This document shows, one piece after another, positions 1 to 7,107 of a stretch of DNA of 12,900 bases. Position numbers and translations under genes: made by a program. Every line of letters begins with the position of its first letter. The stretch's first letter is position 1. The notes beneath the pieces are model-generated. The model saw only the letters and a list, made by a program, of their open reading frames with translations, was not told where the DNA came from and did not search any database. The DNA is taken from positions 1 through 12,900 of the forward strand of contig JAJZOT010000012.1 of assembly GCA_021847855.1 (NCBI GenBank), written 5' to 3'. The DNA comes from Thermoplasmata archaeon. Its GTDB lineage: Archaea; Thermoplasmatota; Thermoplasmata; Thermoplasmatales; Thermoplasmataceae.

Positions 1-306
1 GCCACATCATATGCCAGAATATACCATGATGTGCCCCTCCCGGGAAAATTCGGCTACTGGTCTGCTCATGGACGTGACGATCCTGATAGGGTCAGACATG
101 AGATTTCAAACTGGTTCATTTATATGAGGGAGGTTCATTATGGTGAGAGTTTTTTCATATCCAGAGCCATTTTACATTCTCTAAGATTCATTCTTCCGAA
201 CCTGCTAACCTACATATTACTGGGAGGGGAAAAAAAGAAAGAATTGATCTTCAATCTCTCCTTGGGGCTTATTGATTCATTCCGCCAGCTTAAGCTTAAG
301 GAATAA
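1..306 (+). CDS. Probable family 2 glycosyltransferase, C-terminal fragment
   Basis: The reading frame is open from the left edge, so this is only the last ~101 residues of a longer protein. The fragment begins ATSYARIYHDVPLPGKFGYW. An 'IYHDVPLP' segment, then a positively charged stretch with an Arg-His-Glu and a Trp-Phe-Ile-Tyr-Met run, then a hydrophobic segment (about residues 63-75 of the fragment) and a basic tail (QLKLKE), resembles the end of family 2 (GT-A fold) glycosyltransferases such as rhamnosyltransferase-like enzymes, which move a sugar from a nucleotide- or lipid-linked donor to surface glycans. The catalytic part (DxD) is outside the window, so the family rests on the tail alone. 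A GTG at 31 could be taken as a start, but the frame upstream is open and looks coding. The last 30 bases overlap the convergent methyltransferase gene, a possible partner in glycan modification (inference). Confidence 0.5.
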   Translation, partial: ATSYARIYHDVPLPGKFGYWSAHGRDDPDRVRHEISNWFIYMREVHYGESFFISRAILHSLRFILPNLLTYILLGGEKKKELIFNLSLGLIDSFRQLKLKE

Positions 307-945
307 GTTATTTTTTAACTTCCACAGCCTTGCTGTTAAGAGGTCTATTTCAATGAGAAAAGACATTTTATTGAACTTCCTACCGATCCTATTATCAAAT
401 AAACCCGTTCCAAATATCCCTTCAAGTCTGAATCTCTGATCCAGGTAACGTTCGATTGGTCCAGCAAAAACTCTGTGGTGACCATTTTCATGTTCAATTT
501 CCTCTATTTCTTTCATTTCCCTTATTTTCGACAGAGGCGAGTATGGTACAGAAACAACAACAGTTGCACCTTTCTGGCCAACTCTGCAGATTTCATTGTA
601 TACCAGTGTCGGGTTCTGTATGTGATGCATAACCCTGATCATTACTATGAGATCAAAGAATCTGCTGCTAAAAGGGAGGTTAAAGAAATTACATTGCACC
701 AAATTGGTTCTGGTCAATCGTTTCTTCGCCTCTGCCAGGTTTCTGGTGGAGTAGTCTACCATGTAAGTCTCTTCGCTAATTCTCTCCAGAACTGAAGTTA
801 TTCTTCCAAATCCGCCTCCAAGTTCCAGTGTTCTCTTTGGGTGACCGGCGAGTTTTATAATCAGTTTCCTTTCAGCTAGATTCTGTATTTCTCTGCCTTT
901 CCATTCACTCAGGTAGTCGTAATTTTCATAATCTGGAGGTTCCAC
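277..945 (-). CDS. Class I SAM-dependent methyltransferase (Methyltransf_11 type)
   Basis: Predicted small cytosolic methyltransferase that transfers a methyl group from S-adenosylmethionine to an unknown acceptor. Numbering from the GTG start: the SAM-binding motif I LELGGGFGR is at 40-48, the acidic residue after beta-2 (D64 in YMVDYS) would hold the ribose, and motif II FDLIVMIRVMHHI is at 97-109 with the HHI typical of Methyltransf_11/UbiE-like enzymes; a VVVSVP strand follows near 129-134. The frame extends to a TTG at 960, but a perfect TTTATATAT box at 969-977 lies only about 13 bases from that TTG and 24-32 bases before the GTG at 945, so I take 945 as a leaderless start (222 residues). 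The 3' end overlaps the convergent glycosyltransferase by 30 bp. The neighbour suggests a sugar or lipid-linked substrate, but this is guesswork. Confidence 0.85.
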   Translation of the reverse strand: MEPPDYENYDYLSEWKGREIQNLAERKLIIKLAGHPKRTLELGGGFGRITSVLERISEETYMVDYSTRNLAEAKKRLTRTNLVQCNFFNLPFSSRFFDLIVMIRVMHHIQNPTLVYNEICRVGQKGATVVVSVPYSPLSKIREMKEIEEIEHENGHHRVFAGPIERYLDQRFRLEGIFGTGLFDNRIGRKFNKMSFLIEIDLLTARLWKLKNNLFLKLKLAE

Positions 946-968
946 ACTATAGAGGTACAATATAATCC

Positions 969-977
969 ATATATAAA
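969..977 (-). promoter_or_regulatory. Archaeal TATA box (BRE/box A) of the methyltransferase gene
   Basis: On the minus strand the bases read TTTATATAT, a full match to the archaeal box A consensus. The centre is about 28 bases upstream of the GTG at 945, the spacing expected if transcription starts on the start codon. A second AT-rich word (ATTATA, 961-966) lies closer and would place the start inside the gene. Confidence 0.6.
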
Positions 978-1161
978 TATCTCAATCTCTCGTGCGGGTA
1001 AACTCTCAGTCATTAAAATCAGGTTCATCCCACTTTATTGTGGACATCTCATTCTAATTTCGGGAATATGTGGACGAAGACTTAGAACCAGTGTGATACA
1101 TAACTCCTGACAAAGACTGCCCAGAAGAATGAAAGGAAACTGGGAAAAGCATTCCTGAAGA

Positions 1162-1541
1162 TAAGATGATGTATTATTCAGGCCCTTAGAATATCTTCCC
1201 GACTGCAATAATGGGATGCAGTCTTGTGGATATAAAGCAGACCGGGAATACTCAAGAACATGGGAATACCTGATTACATGAAATCGGTCATGTGGACTTC
1301 CAGTGTGGCATACGAATTTGGAAAGTACCGGAAAGGATTGATGGAAGTTTCAGTCCACCCATTACCCGGGAAGAGGATTGCTGGGTTTGTGGATGAGGGT
1401 AAGAGAGATCCTGTTTCTGGAAAGCAGGGAAATGACCCACATCAGGATAACACTTTGGAAACAGCCCTCAGTGCATGGAATACAGAACCGAAACAGGGAT
1501 CATTAAACGGTGTGAGGCATGACGGCCTTCTGCTGGATTAG
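1162..1541 (+). pseudogene. Possible decayed TnpB-type transposase tail (IS200/IS605-like), in a ~600 bp gene-poor stretch
   Basis: The interval 946-1557 contains no convincing intact gene. From 1204 one frame reads CNNGMQSCGYKADREYSRTW (1204-1263), resembling the second half of a TnpB zinc ribbon, where CGY.ADRE/D.NAA.NI is the family signature. That frame is closed by stops at 1162-1164 and 1279-1281. The neighbouring frame is open from an ATG at 1260 to a TAG at 1539-1541 (93 codons) and would be the frameshifted continuation, but I recognise nothing certain in it. Neither TnpA nor terminal hairpins are seen and the rest of TnpB is absent, so it would be a remnant. The alternative is that the 93-codon frame is an unrelated small ORF or chance. 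Confidence 0.28.
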
Positions 1542-1557
1542 GAGTTCGTTAGACCCA

Positions 1558-2781
1558 TCAGGATTCGGAATTTATCATCCTGTGAAGGCTCTCCTGGCAT
1601 CTTTTACGGATTGCCTCCACGTCATCTCTCTTGCCGGTTAGCTTCCCATTTTTCATTACAGGACCCAGCAGGTTCTCAACCATGTTCCCACAACTGCATT
1701 CGTATTTACCGTAATTCGAGGGTTTCACAATTACAGATCCACAGGACTGACACTTGTATACATTTTTTCCTCCGGAATATTTGCCCCTCTTTGCCAGGCT
1801 GGTTCCCTCAACCTCAACAATGTCCATTGCAAAATCATATGGCTTTGCAGATGCTATTGATGTGCCGATTCCAAAAGCCTCTGCGCCAGCTTCCTTAAGT
1901 TCCAGTATGTTTTCGGCATTGAGCCCTCCTGAGACCATTATCTTCACGTTTCTGAAGCCTCTCAGATCAAGCTCCCACCTTACCTCCCTGATTAATGACG
2001 GGAAATTACCTCTCCGTGAAGATGGAGTATCAAGTCTGATATAATCCACGTTGTTTATTGTTTCCGCAGCCCTGATGGCCGCAAATTTCTCGTCCATGAA
2101 CGTATCTATGAGGAGCACCCTTTTCTGTCCATTGCCGTTGTCACTGGCGGAAAGTTTCCATGCTGCCTCATCACCCACAAGTATTGAAAGAGCATGAGGC
2201 ATTGTGCCGACCGGTTTCTGACCGATCAGTTCTGCTCCAAGAATGCCAGAAACACCAACAGCACCGCCTATGTAAGCTGCTCTGTCGATCATAGGTGAGA
2301 TTGAGGGGTGCATTCTCCTAATGCCGAAGGAATAGAATGGTGTTTCACCAAGTATCTGTTTGATCCTGGCTGAATATGTGCATATGCCCGTAGCCTGGCA
2401 GAGGAACCCAAGCAAGGAAGTTTCAAATTTACCGAATTCTGAATATTTGCCTTCAAACCTCATTACTGGAACAGGAATGCCATTGTCATCTCTGGGTTTA
2501 ACTATGGAGCCCTCTGGAATTGAATAAATATCGACATTCACCCCATCCATGAGCGTCAGAACTTCGTCCAGGCCGCAAAAAACAAACCAGTTTCCAAGAG
2601 GGCCAGATACAGTAATCTCGGCAACTACCTTTTTATCCGAACCGGATCTGTGGAGTTCTTCCAGTGTGCGTGTGAAGTAAATATCCGAAGCCAGACCCAT
2701 TCTTATCTGTTCATCAGTAGCTGTATTGAACCTGACCTCTTTTCTGGAATCGCTTTTTGCTTCCGTTTTGACATCTTTCAT
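1558..2781 (-). CDS. pncB: Nicotinate phosphoribosyltransferase, archaeal type with zinc knuckle
   Basis: Joins nicotinic acid to 5-phosphoribosyl-1-pyrophosphate to give nicotinate mononucleotide, the entry of the Preiss-Handler branch of NAD synthesis; cytosolic. The 407-residue protein has the expected landmarks: SFGIRRMHP (151-159) for phosphate/nicotinate binding, GTMPHAL (192-198), a DTFMDE strand end (226-231), an RLDTPSSRRG segment (249-258), and SGGLN (284-288) and GIGTS (304-308) forming the type II phosphoribosyltransferase barrel phosphate site. The C terminus carries four cysteines (C344, C347, C362, C364) in a zinc-knuckle-like module, as known for the Thermoplasma acidophilum enzyme. 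It is the last gene of the cysS-nicotinamidase operon, 27 bases after the nicotinamidase stop codon, and directly takes the nicotinamidase product. The start is supported by a GGGGGGA Shine-Dalgarno five bases before the ATG. No oddity in the catalytic core. Confidence 0.93.
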   Translation of the reverse strand: MKDVKTEAKSDSRKEVRFNTATDEQIRMGLASDIYFTRTLEELHRSGSDKKVVAEITVSGPLGNWFVFCGLDEVLTLMDGVNVDIYSIPEGSIVKPRDDNGIPVPVMRFEGKYSEFGKFETSLLGFLCQATGICTYSARIKQILGETPFYSFGIRRMHPSISPMIDRAAYIGGAVGVSGILGAELIGQKPVGTMPHALSILVGDEAAWKLSASDNGNGQKRVLLIDTFMDEKFAAIRAAETINNVDYIRLDTPSSRRGNFPSLIREVRWELDLRGFRNVKIMVSGGLNAENILELKEAGAEAFGIGTSIASAKPYDFAMDIVEVEGTSLAKRGKYSGGKNVYKCQSCGSVIVKPSNYGKYECSCGNMVENLLGPVMKNGKLTGKRDDVEAIRKRCQESLHRMINSES

Positions 2782-2786
2782 TTAAT

Positions 2787-2819
2787 CCCCCCAAAAAGAC
2801 CTCCAGCATTAGCTGGGGG
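2787..2819 (-). promoter_or_regulatory. Hairpin and ribosome binding site between nicotinamidase and nicotinate phosphoribosyltransferase genes
   Basis: On the minus strand CCAGC-TAAT-GCTGG forms a stem (2803-2807 with 2812-2816, two further C-G pairs beyond a mismatch), with the nicotinamidase TAA stop codon in its loop. It is followed by TCTTTTT and then GGGGGG (2787-2792), the ribosome binding site of the next gene. The CCCCC at 2815-2819 can alternatively pair with that GGGGGG, hiding it. The geometry suggests translational coupling: a ribosome finishing the first gene would melt the stem. A weak terminator (stem plus U-run) is the alternative reading. Confidence 0.45.
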
Positions 2820-3390
2820 TAGTTGACGTTGATATCTCCTCTTCAAACTCTCTTGCCCTAATGATATCGGCACCATAATTCTTTCTCATGAATTCAAGTG
2901 CCATATTGTGATTTTTCTCATCTATGGAAGAGCAGAGATCTGAAATTATTTTTATGCCAAAATACCTGAAAAAAGCCCCAGCAGCAGTATGTTGCACACA
3001 TATGTCAGTACTTATTCCGCTGATATAGACATGATCCACACCTGATGCACGAAGATATCCCTCAAGATCAGACTGGAAAAAGGAGTCAAAGTGTCTTTTC
3101 CTTATTCTCTGACCACCATACTCCTTCAGTGAACCGTAAAGTTCTGATGCGGGGGTTCCCTGAAGGCAGTGTTCACCCCAAACCCTGAATTCCGGGTCTA
3201 GGGGGATGTGGGTATCCAGGGTGAACACAATCTGAATTAATCCATCAATTCTTCTTATAAGCTCTGCTGTCTTTTCTGCCACTCTAACTGATCTTTCTGA
3301 TCCGAATCTTCCAGAGACGAAATCATTCACCAGATCGACAATTATCCATGCAGCCTTAATCCCTGATCCACCATTCAACCTGCTTTCCAT
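2809..3390 (-). CDS. pncA: Nicotinamidase (isochorismatase-like hydrolase)
   Basis: Hydrolyses nicotinamide to nicotinate and ammonia, the first step of deamidating NAD salvage. The 193 residues fit the family. The catalytic triad is visible: D19 (IIVDLVNDF), K98 (IRKRHFDSF) and the nucleophile C131 in GISTDICVQHTA, preceded by the usual cis-peptide turn. Metal-binding candidates are D59 and H61 (TLDTHIP) and H74 (GEHCLQGT), the pattern of nicotinamidases rather than of isochorismatases. The start at 3390 lies inside cysS (35-base overlap); it is supported by a good Shine-Dalgarno (GAGGTG, 3398-3403) seven bases upstream, and no later start precedes the conserved first strand. The gene immediately downstream uses its product, which strengthens the substrate assignment over other cysteine hydrolases. 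Confidence 0.9.
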   Translation of the reverse strand: MESRLNGGSGIKAAWIIVDLVNDFVSGRFGSERSVRVAEKTAELIRRIDGLIQIVFTLDTHIPLDPEFRVWGEHCLQGTPASELYGSLKEYGGQRIRKRHFDSFFQSDLEGYLRASGVDHVYISGISTDICVQHTAAGAFFRYFGIKIISDLCSSIDEKNHNMALEFMRKNYGADIIRAREFEEEISTSTTPS

Positions 3391-4732
3391 TATCCTGCAC
3401 CTCTATGCCAGCCTCCATTAGCCTTCCCCTTATTAGATCCGAGAGGGCATAGTTTTTCTCCTCCCTGAGTCTTCTTCTCAGATCCAGAATGAGATCTACT
3501 GCCTCTTTCAACACCCCGGAATTCTCAATGTGTACCAAAACACCTGTAAATGAGTTAAACCATTCAAAAACTGAAGAAATTTCATCAACGGACGCTTTCG
3601 AGAGATCTGGAAAATCATGATATGCCTTTCCAGCCAGATCCATGATAATTCTGAAAGCAAGGCGAAAGTTGAAATCTCCATCCATTGCTTCCTTTATCCC
3701 ATCACGGAAAGGAGTGACATCAATCTCCAGGTCTCCGTATGCACTGTTGTGGTTCTTGAGTCTTCTGTAAATGATGTCAAGATAATGTGTATTTTTTCGT
3801 GCTTCCTCCATGAGACTTTCAGAGAAATCTATGGTGCTGCGGTAGTTTCCATTTAGCATTGCAAATCTAACCTCACGGGGATTGTATCTTTTCAGAAGTT
3901 CACTAATTGTTATGAAATTACCAAGAGACTTGGACATCTTCTCCCCATTCAGGGTGACCATACCGGTATGTATCCAGTATCTTGCAAGATATTCTTTCCC
4001 TGATATCGATCTCATCTGGGCTATTTCAGCCTCATGGTGTGGAAATATGAGGTCAGAACCGCCACCGTGTATGTCATATTCCTGTCCGAAGTAAGTCTCC
4101 GTTATTGCAGTATCCTCAATATGCCATCCAGGTCTGCCCTTTCCCCAGGGAGAATCCCATGCTGGTTCTCCCGGTTTCTGTAATTTCCACAGTGCGAAGT
4201 CTTTCTGGTCCGCTTTGTTGGTATTCTCAGAAACTCTTGTTCCGGAAACCAGATCCTCTGACCTCTGATTTGAAAGCCTTCCGTAGTCCTTAAATGATCT
4301 GACATTGAAGTAAACACCATCGCCTGCAGAATATGCATGCCCATTTTCCATGAGTCTTGATATCTGGCTTATTATTTCTTCGATATATTCTGTGGCTTTT
4401 GCATACAGATTTATACTGTCCACACGAAGGCTGTTCATAAGGGATAGGTATTCCATAGTGTATTTTTCAGCCACTGAAAGCGCACTTGAATCTGTTTCGT
4501 TTGCCTTCTTTATTATCTTATCATCTATATCAGTTATATTCTGAAGGTAAAATAAAGAATAGCCGGATGACACCAGATATTTTGCAATACTGTCAAAAAT
4601 TATGTAGGTCCTCGCGTGCCCTATGTGGAAGCTTTCCTGTACAGTGGGGCCACATACGTACATATTGACCCTTCTGCCCCTCAGGGGGCGAAACTCCTCA
4701 ATTTCCCCGGACAAACTGTTTTTGAACCTCAT
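3356..4732 (-). CDS. cysS: Cysteinyl-tRNA synthetase
   Basis: Class Ia synthetase that activates cysteine with ATP and charges tRNA-Cys. At 458 residues it has the usual length. C27 in MYVCGPTV is the first zinc ligand, HIGH is at 36-39, GRPGWHIE at 199-206, HGGGSDLIFPHHEAE at 222-236 (H232 and E236 fit the zinc-ligand positions) and KMSKS at 265-269; the alpha-helical anticodon-binding region follows to the C terminus. One oddity: the position that is the second Cys ligand in the bacterial enzyme (WHIEC) is D207 here (WHIEDTAIT). First gene of an operon with the two NAD-salvage genes; its last 35 bases overlap the nicotinamidase start. A TATA-like TTTATGAA 25-32 bases upstream and no Shine-Dalgarno suggest a leaderless mRNA. 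Having cysS argues against exclusive use of the SepRS/SepCysS indirect route. Confidence 0.96.
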   Translation of the reverse strand: MRFKNSLSGEIEEFRPLRGRRVNMYVCGPTVQESFHIGHARTYIIFDSIAKYLVSSGYSLFYLQNITDIDDKIIKKANETDSSALSVAEKYTMEYLSLMNSLRVDSINLYAKATEYIEEIISQISRLMENGHAYSAGDGVYFNVRSFKDYGRLSNQRSEDLVSGTRVSENTNKADQKDFALWKLQKPGEPAWDSPWGKGRPGWHIEDTAITETYFGQEYDIHGGGSDLIFPHHEAEIAQMRSISGKEYLARYWIHTGMVTLNGEKMSKSLGNFITISELLKRYNPREVRFAMLNGNYRSTIDFSESLMEEARKNTHYLDIIYRRLKNHNSAYGDLEIDVTPFRDGIKEAMDGDFNFRLAFRIIMDLAGKAYHDFPDLSKASVDEISSVFEWFNSFTGVLVHIENSGVLKEAVDLILDLRRRLREEKNYALSDLIRGRLMEAGIEVQDNGKQVEWWIRD

Positions 4733-4756
4733 TTCAAGATAGTATTATTCATTGAT

Positions 4757-4764
4757 TCATAAAC
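4757..4764 (-). promoter_or_regulatory. Probable TATA box of the cysS-nicotinamidase-pncB operon
   Basis: The minus strand reads TTTATGAA, close to box A, centred about 28 bases before the cysS ATG. With no Shine-Dalgarno in the intervening bases, transcription starting at or next to the ATG is the simplest reading. Confidence 0.45.
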
Positions 4765-4838
4765 TGTTTCATTCATCCATGGATTGCCTCAATTATGAGG
4801 GAATTAGATCCAGATTGACCTTTTACTCAAATTTAGTT

Positions 4839-5411
4839 TCAAAGGGGAAATGCACGGTTAAGATTTGGTGTGACTATGAAGGAACCTATGCAAAGAACTT
4901 TTCTTTCACTCACATCTATTGCTGACATTGACGCATTCCTTATGTCGATGCCATAACTTTCCTCCTCGTTTAGATCCAGGAAACTGGAAACAGCTGCTCT
5001 TATTGGAAGTGCGTGACTCACGAGTACATAATTTCCATCATACGCATTGAAAATCTCCTGAAAGCGATTAACATGGGACTCCCAGCTTTCCATTCCCAGT
5101 TCCCTTCTCGTCATCCCCCAAATTTCGGAAACGCTCCTGTTGTTGTAATTCCCAAGTCCGGATTCCCTGATCCTGGAATCAACAACGTAAGGTATCCCCA
5201 CAAATTCGCTTATTATTTCCGCAGTCTGTCTTGTCCTGAGAATTGGACTGGATATTATTCCATCAAACTTGAAATCACAAATCTGTTCTGCGATGAATTT
5301 CGCCTGATCTCTTCCCTTTTCCGTAAGCGGGTATTTCTCAACGTCTTCCGAGATCAGGTTTTTGACATTTGCCTCACTTTCTCCGTGCCTGATAAGAATA
5401 GCAATTTTCAT
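4839..5411 (-). CDS. Histidine phosphatase family protein (phosphoglycerate mutase-like)
   Basis: Member of the acid-phosphatase/phosphoglycerate-mutase superfamily working through a phosphohistidine. Numbering from the chosen start: RHG is at 8-10 with nucleophile H9, the phosphate-pocket arginine is in SPILRTRQTA (R59/R61), the proton donor E83 is in RIRESGLGNYN, and the second histidine is H133 in VLVSHALPIRAA. The length of 190 residues fits small phosphatases (CobC, PhoE, broad-specificity types); cofactor-dependent phosphoglycerate mutases are longer, so a phosphatase is more likely. Substrate unknown. The frame is open to an ATG at 5486, but homologues begin right before the RHG strand and a TATA-like ATTATA (5435-5440) sits 24-29 bases before the ATG at 5411. 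It lies 203 bp downstream of arsB with its own promoter. Confidence 0.85.
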   Translation of the reverse strand: MKIAILIRHGESEANVKNLISEDVEKYPLTEKGRDQAKFIAEQICDFKFDGIISSPILRTRQTAEIISEFVGIPYVVDSRIRESGLGNYNNRSVSEIWGMTRRELGMESWESHVNRFQEIFNAYDGNYVLVSHALPIRAAVSSFLDLNEEESYGIDIRNASMSAIDVSERKVLCIGSFIVTPNLNRAFPL

Positions 5412-5434
5412 CGTAACATGGTATTCGTTCATCG

Positions 5435-5440
5435 TATAAT
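5435..5440 (-). promoter_or_regulatory. Probable TATA box of the histidine phosphatase gene
   Basis: The minus strand reads AGATTATACG, with ATTATA 24-29 bases before the ATG at 5411. The position fits a leaderless transcript and argues for the shorter protein over the ATG at 5486. The match to box A is partial. Confidence 0.4.
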
Positions 5441-5614
5441 CTTTTGATTGTGGTTGAACCTCCCAGGTTCTTCTGACATCTTTCACTCATGCGGAACAAC
5501 TGATCATTCAGCACAGCTAACAGAGTACCTTTGGGCATATATCAATTCAAGTCCATGGAGATTCTGCCGGTAACCGTTGAAATGTGGATCTGCCATTATT
5601 AGATATTAATTATG

Positions 5615-6982
5615 TTACAAAAAAGATATGGCCCATAATGTGAAAAGAGTTGCGGTCAAGACAGGAAACGCCAGGATGAACCCCGTACCCATATAATATT
5701 TCCATGATATTGTTATGCCGCTTTTCCTCTTTACGGTGTTAATCCAGATTAGGGTTGCAAGAGATCCTATTGTTGTGAATTTGGGTCCTATGTCATTTGC
5801 AATTACATTTACATAAATATACTGGATTCCGAGGTGAGATGACTTTATTGCCAGATTACCCAGCATTATTGATGGAAGGTTGTTCATCACTGCAGCCAGC
5901 GCGGACATGAAATACCCGGAAAGTATTATGTTGAAAGGACCCGGTTCTGCAGAGATTCTTACAAGAACATTAGCAACCATTGAAGCAAGACCCTGTTCAG
6001 CCAGGCCATATACAATCATGTACATGCCTATGGAAAAGAGGATTATCTGCCATGGAGAATCTCTCAGGATTCTTCCAGTATTGATCTTATGCCCACGTCT
6101 GGCGATATACAGAATAACAATTGAAGCAGGAAATGCAAAAATAGCAACTGGGATGGAATACACACCACCTATTGAATAGACAAATGCCAGTATTGCTAGT
6201 ACAGGAAAAGCCATTCTGAATACTGTCCTGTCCTTCACAGCGTCTTCAGTTCCTGATGAGTTTACAATGCTGAATTTCTCTGGTAGTGATTTTCTGTACA
6301 TTAGAGTTAAAACCAGAAGGCTTGTTATAACTGCCACAATATCGGGGATTAACATGGTTTCTGCATATTGAAGAAAATGTATGTCAAAAAAACTTGTTGC
6401 CAGTATATTGGTGAGGTTGCTTATGACAAAGGGGAGGCTGGCCGTGTCTGCAATAAACCCCACAGCCATGATGTAAGGAAGGTACAGTTTCCTGGGAATA
6501 TCTGTGTTCGAGAGAACCCAGTATATTATAGGTGTCAGTACCAGTGCTGCCCCATCGTTGGCAAAAAAAGCAGATACGAATGCACCAAACAGTATTATGA
6601 ATACAAAAAGTTTCAACGGATTCCCGTTGGAGATCCTTCCGAGCATGGATGCCACATACGTGAAGAAGCCTGATTCGTCGAACACCATAGTTATGATGAC
6701 TATTGCGATAAAGGTCAATGTTGGATTCCATACGATGTAAAACACATTGATGACATCACTGAACGTGGTAACTCCAACCAGCACAGATATAATTCCACCC
6801 AGAATGGCAGAATAGCCTATTTCTATGCCCTTTGGTTTTGTGAACACAAGGATGAGTGTGCATGCAAATATGGATCCGGCCAGGTAAAGCAACCAGTTCA
6901 AGGAACCTTTCTCCACTATAGTTTGGCTTTTCCCTGTAGTATCATAATCATGGCAAAAATGTAACTGTTTACTTTCTGACAT
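5615..6982 (-). CDS. arsB: ArsB-type arsenite/anion permease (ion transporter superfamily)
   Basis: Multi-spanning inner-membrane transporter, about ten to twelve hydrophobic segments between residues 29 and 455. ArsB signatures are clear: SAFFANDGAALVLTPI (137-152), GFIADTASLPFVISNLTNI (175-193), MNNLPSIMLGNLAI (366-379), ANDIGPKFTTIGSLATLIW (395-413) and a final ISWKYY segment. In characterised ArsB these belong to a permease that expels arsenite/antimonite by proton exchange, alone or with the ArsA ATPase; the related NhaD and SLC13-type branches carry other ions, so substrate is family inference. No arsR, arsA or arsC is in the window. The N terminus has a ~28-residue polar extension before the first membrane helix containing H8, C10, H11 and D12, unusual for ArsB. 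Upstream TATTTATG (7020-7027) could give a 15-20 base leader without a clear Shine-Dalgarno. Confidence 0.85.
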   Translation of the reverse strand: MSESKQLHFCHDYDTTGKSQTIVEKGSLNWLLYLAGSIFACTLILVFTKPKGIEIGYSAILGGIISVLVGVTTFSDVINVFYIVWNPTLTFIAIVIITMVFDESGFFTYVASMLGRISNGNPLKLFVFIILFGAFVSAFFANDGAALVLTPIIYWVLSNTDIPRKLYLPYIMAVGFIADTASLPFVISNLTNILATSFFDIHFLQYAETMLIPDIVAVITSLLVLTLMYRKSLPEKFSIVNSSGTEDAVKDRTVFRMAFPVLAILAFVYSIGGVYSIPVAIFAFPASIVILYIARRGHKINTGRILRDSPWQIILFSIGMYMIVYGLAEQGLASMVANVLVRISAEPGPFNIILSGYFMSALAAVMNNLPSIMLGNLAIKSSHLGIQYIYVNVIANDIGPKFTTIGSLATLIWINTVKRKSGITISWKYYMGTGFILAFPVLTATLFTLWAISFL

Positions 6983-7019
6983 TTTTTACTCAATAACATT
7001 AATCTGTAACCTAGTTGGA

Positions 7020-7027
7020 CATAAATA
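7020..7027 (-). promoter_or_regulatory. Possible TATA box of arsB
   Basis: The minus strand reads CTATTTATG, the best TATA-like word upstream of arsB. Its centre is about 42 bases before the ATG, implying a leader of some 16 bases, unlike the leaderless arrangement of the neighbours. No operator-like palindrome was seen next to it. Confidence 0.3.
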
Positions 7028-7069
7028 GCAAAATTATCCAGCTAAACTATGATTCTTTCCAAACTCCCG

Positions 7070-7107
7070 CCAGGACCGGTTATTTTCAAGGAACGGTCAT
7101 GGACTGG
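7070..7107. other. Imperfect hairpin in the arsB/DUF255 divergent intergenic region
   Basis: The 260 bp between arsB and the plus-strand gene hold no ORF that I believe. On the plus strand CCAG (7070-7073) pairs with CTGG (7104-7107), and inside it GACCG.TT (7074-7081) pairs with AACGGTC (7092-7098) around a ten-base loop, with a five-base bulge (7099-7103). It could belong to a 5' leader, a small RNA, or be a binding site; nothing tells which. Confidence 0.3.

Noticed and set aside
1611..2044. Two overlapping plus-strand frames of about 95 codons.
   Set aside because: Both are antisense to the nicotinate phosphoribosyltransferase, including its zinc-knuckle region.
5013..5447. A 144-codon plus-strand open frame.
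   Set aside because: It is antisense to the histidine phosphatase, whose catalytic motifs are intact; its translation is rich in Phe/Ser/Ile with no recognisable domain, as expected of a shadow frame.
6384..6731. A 115-codon minus-strand frame with many His and Cys.
   Set aside because: It is an alternative frame inside arsB on the same strand; the His/Cys content arises from frame-shifted membrane-helix codons.
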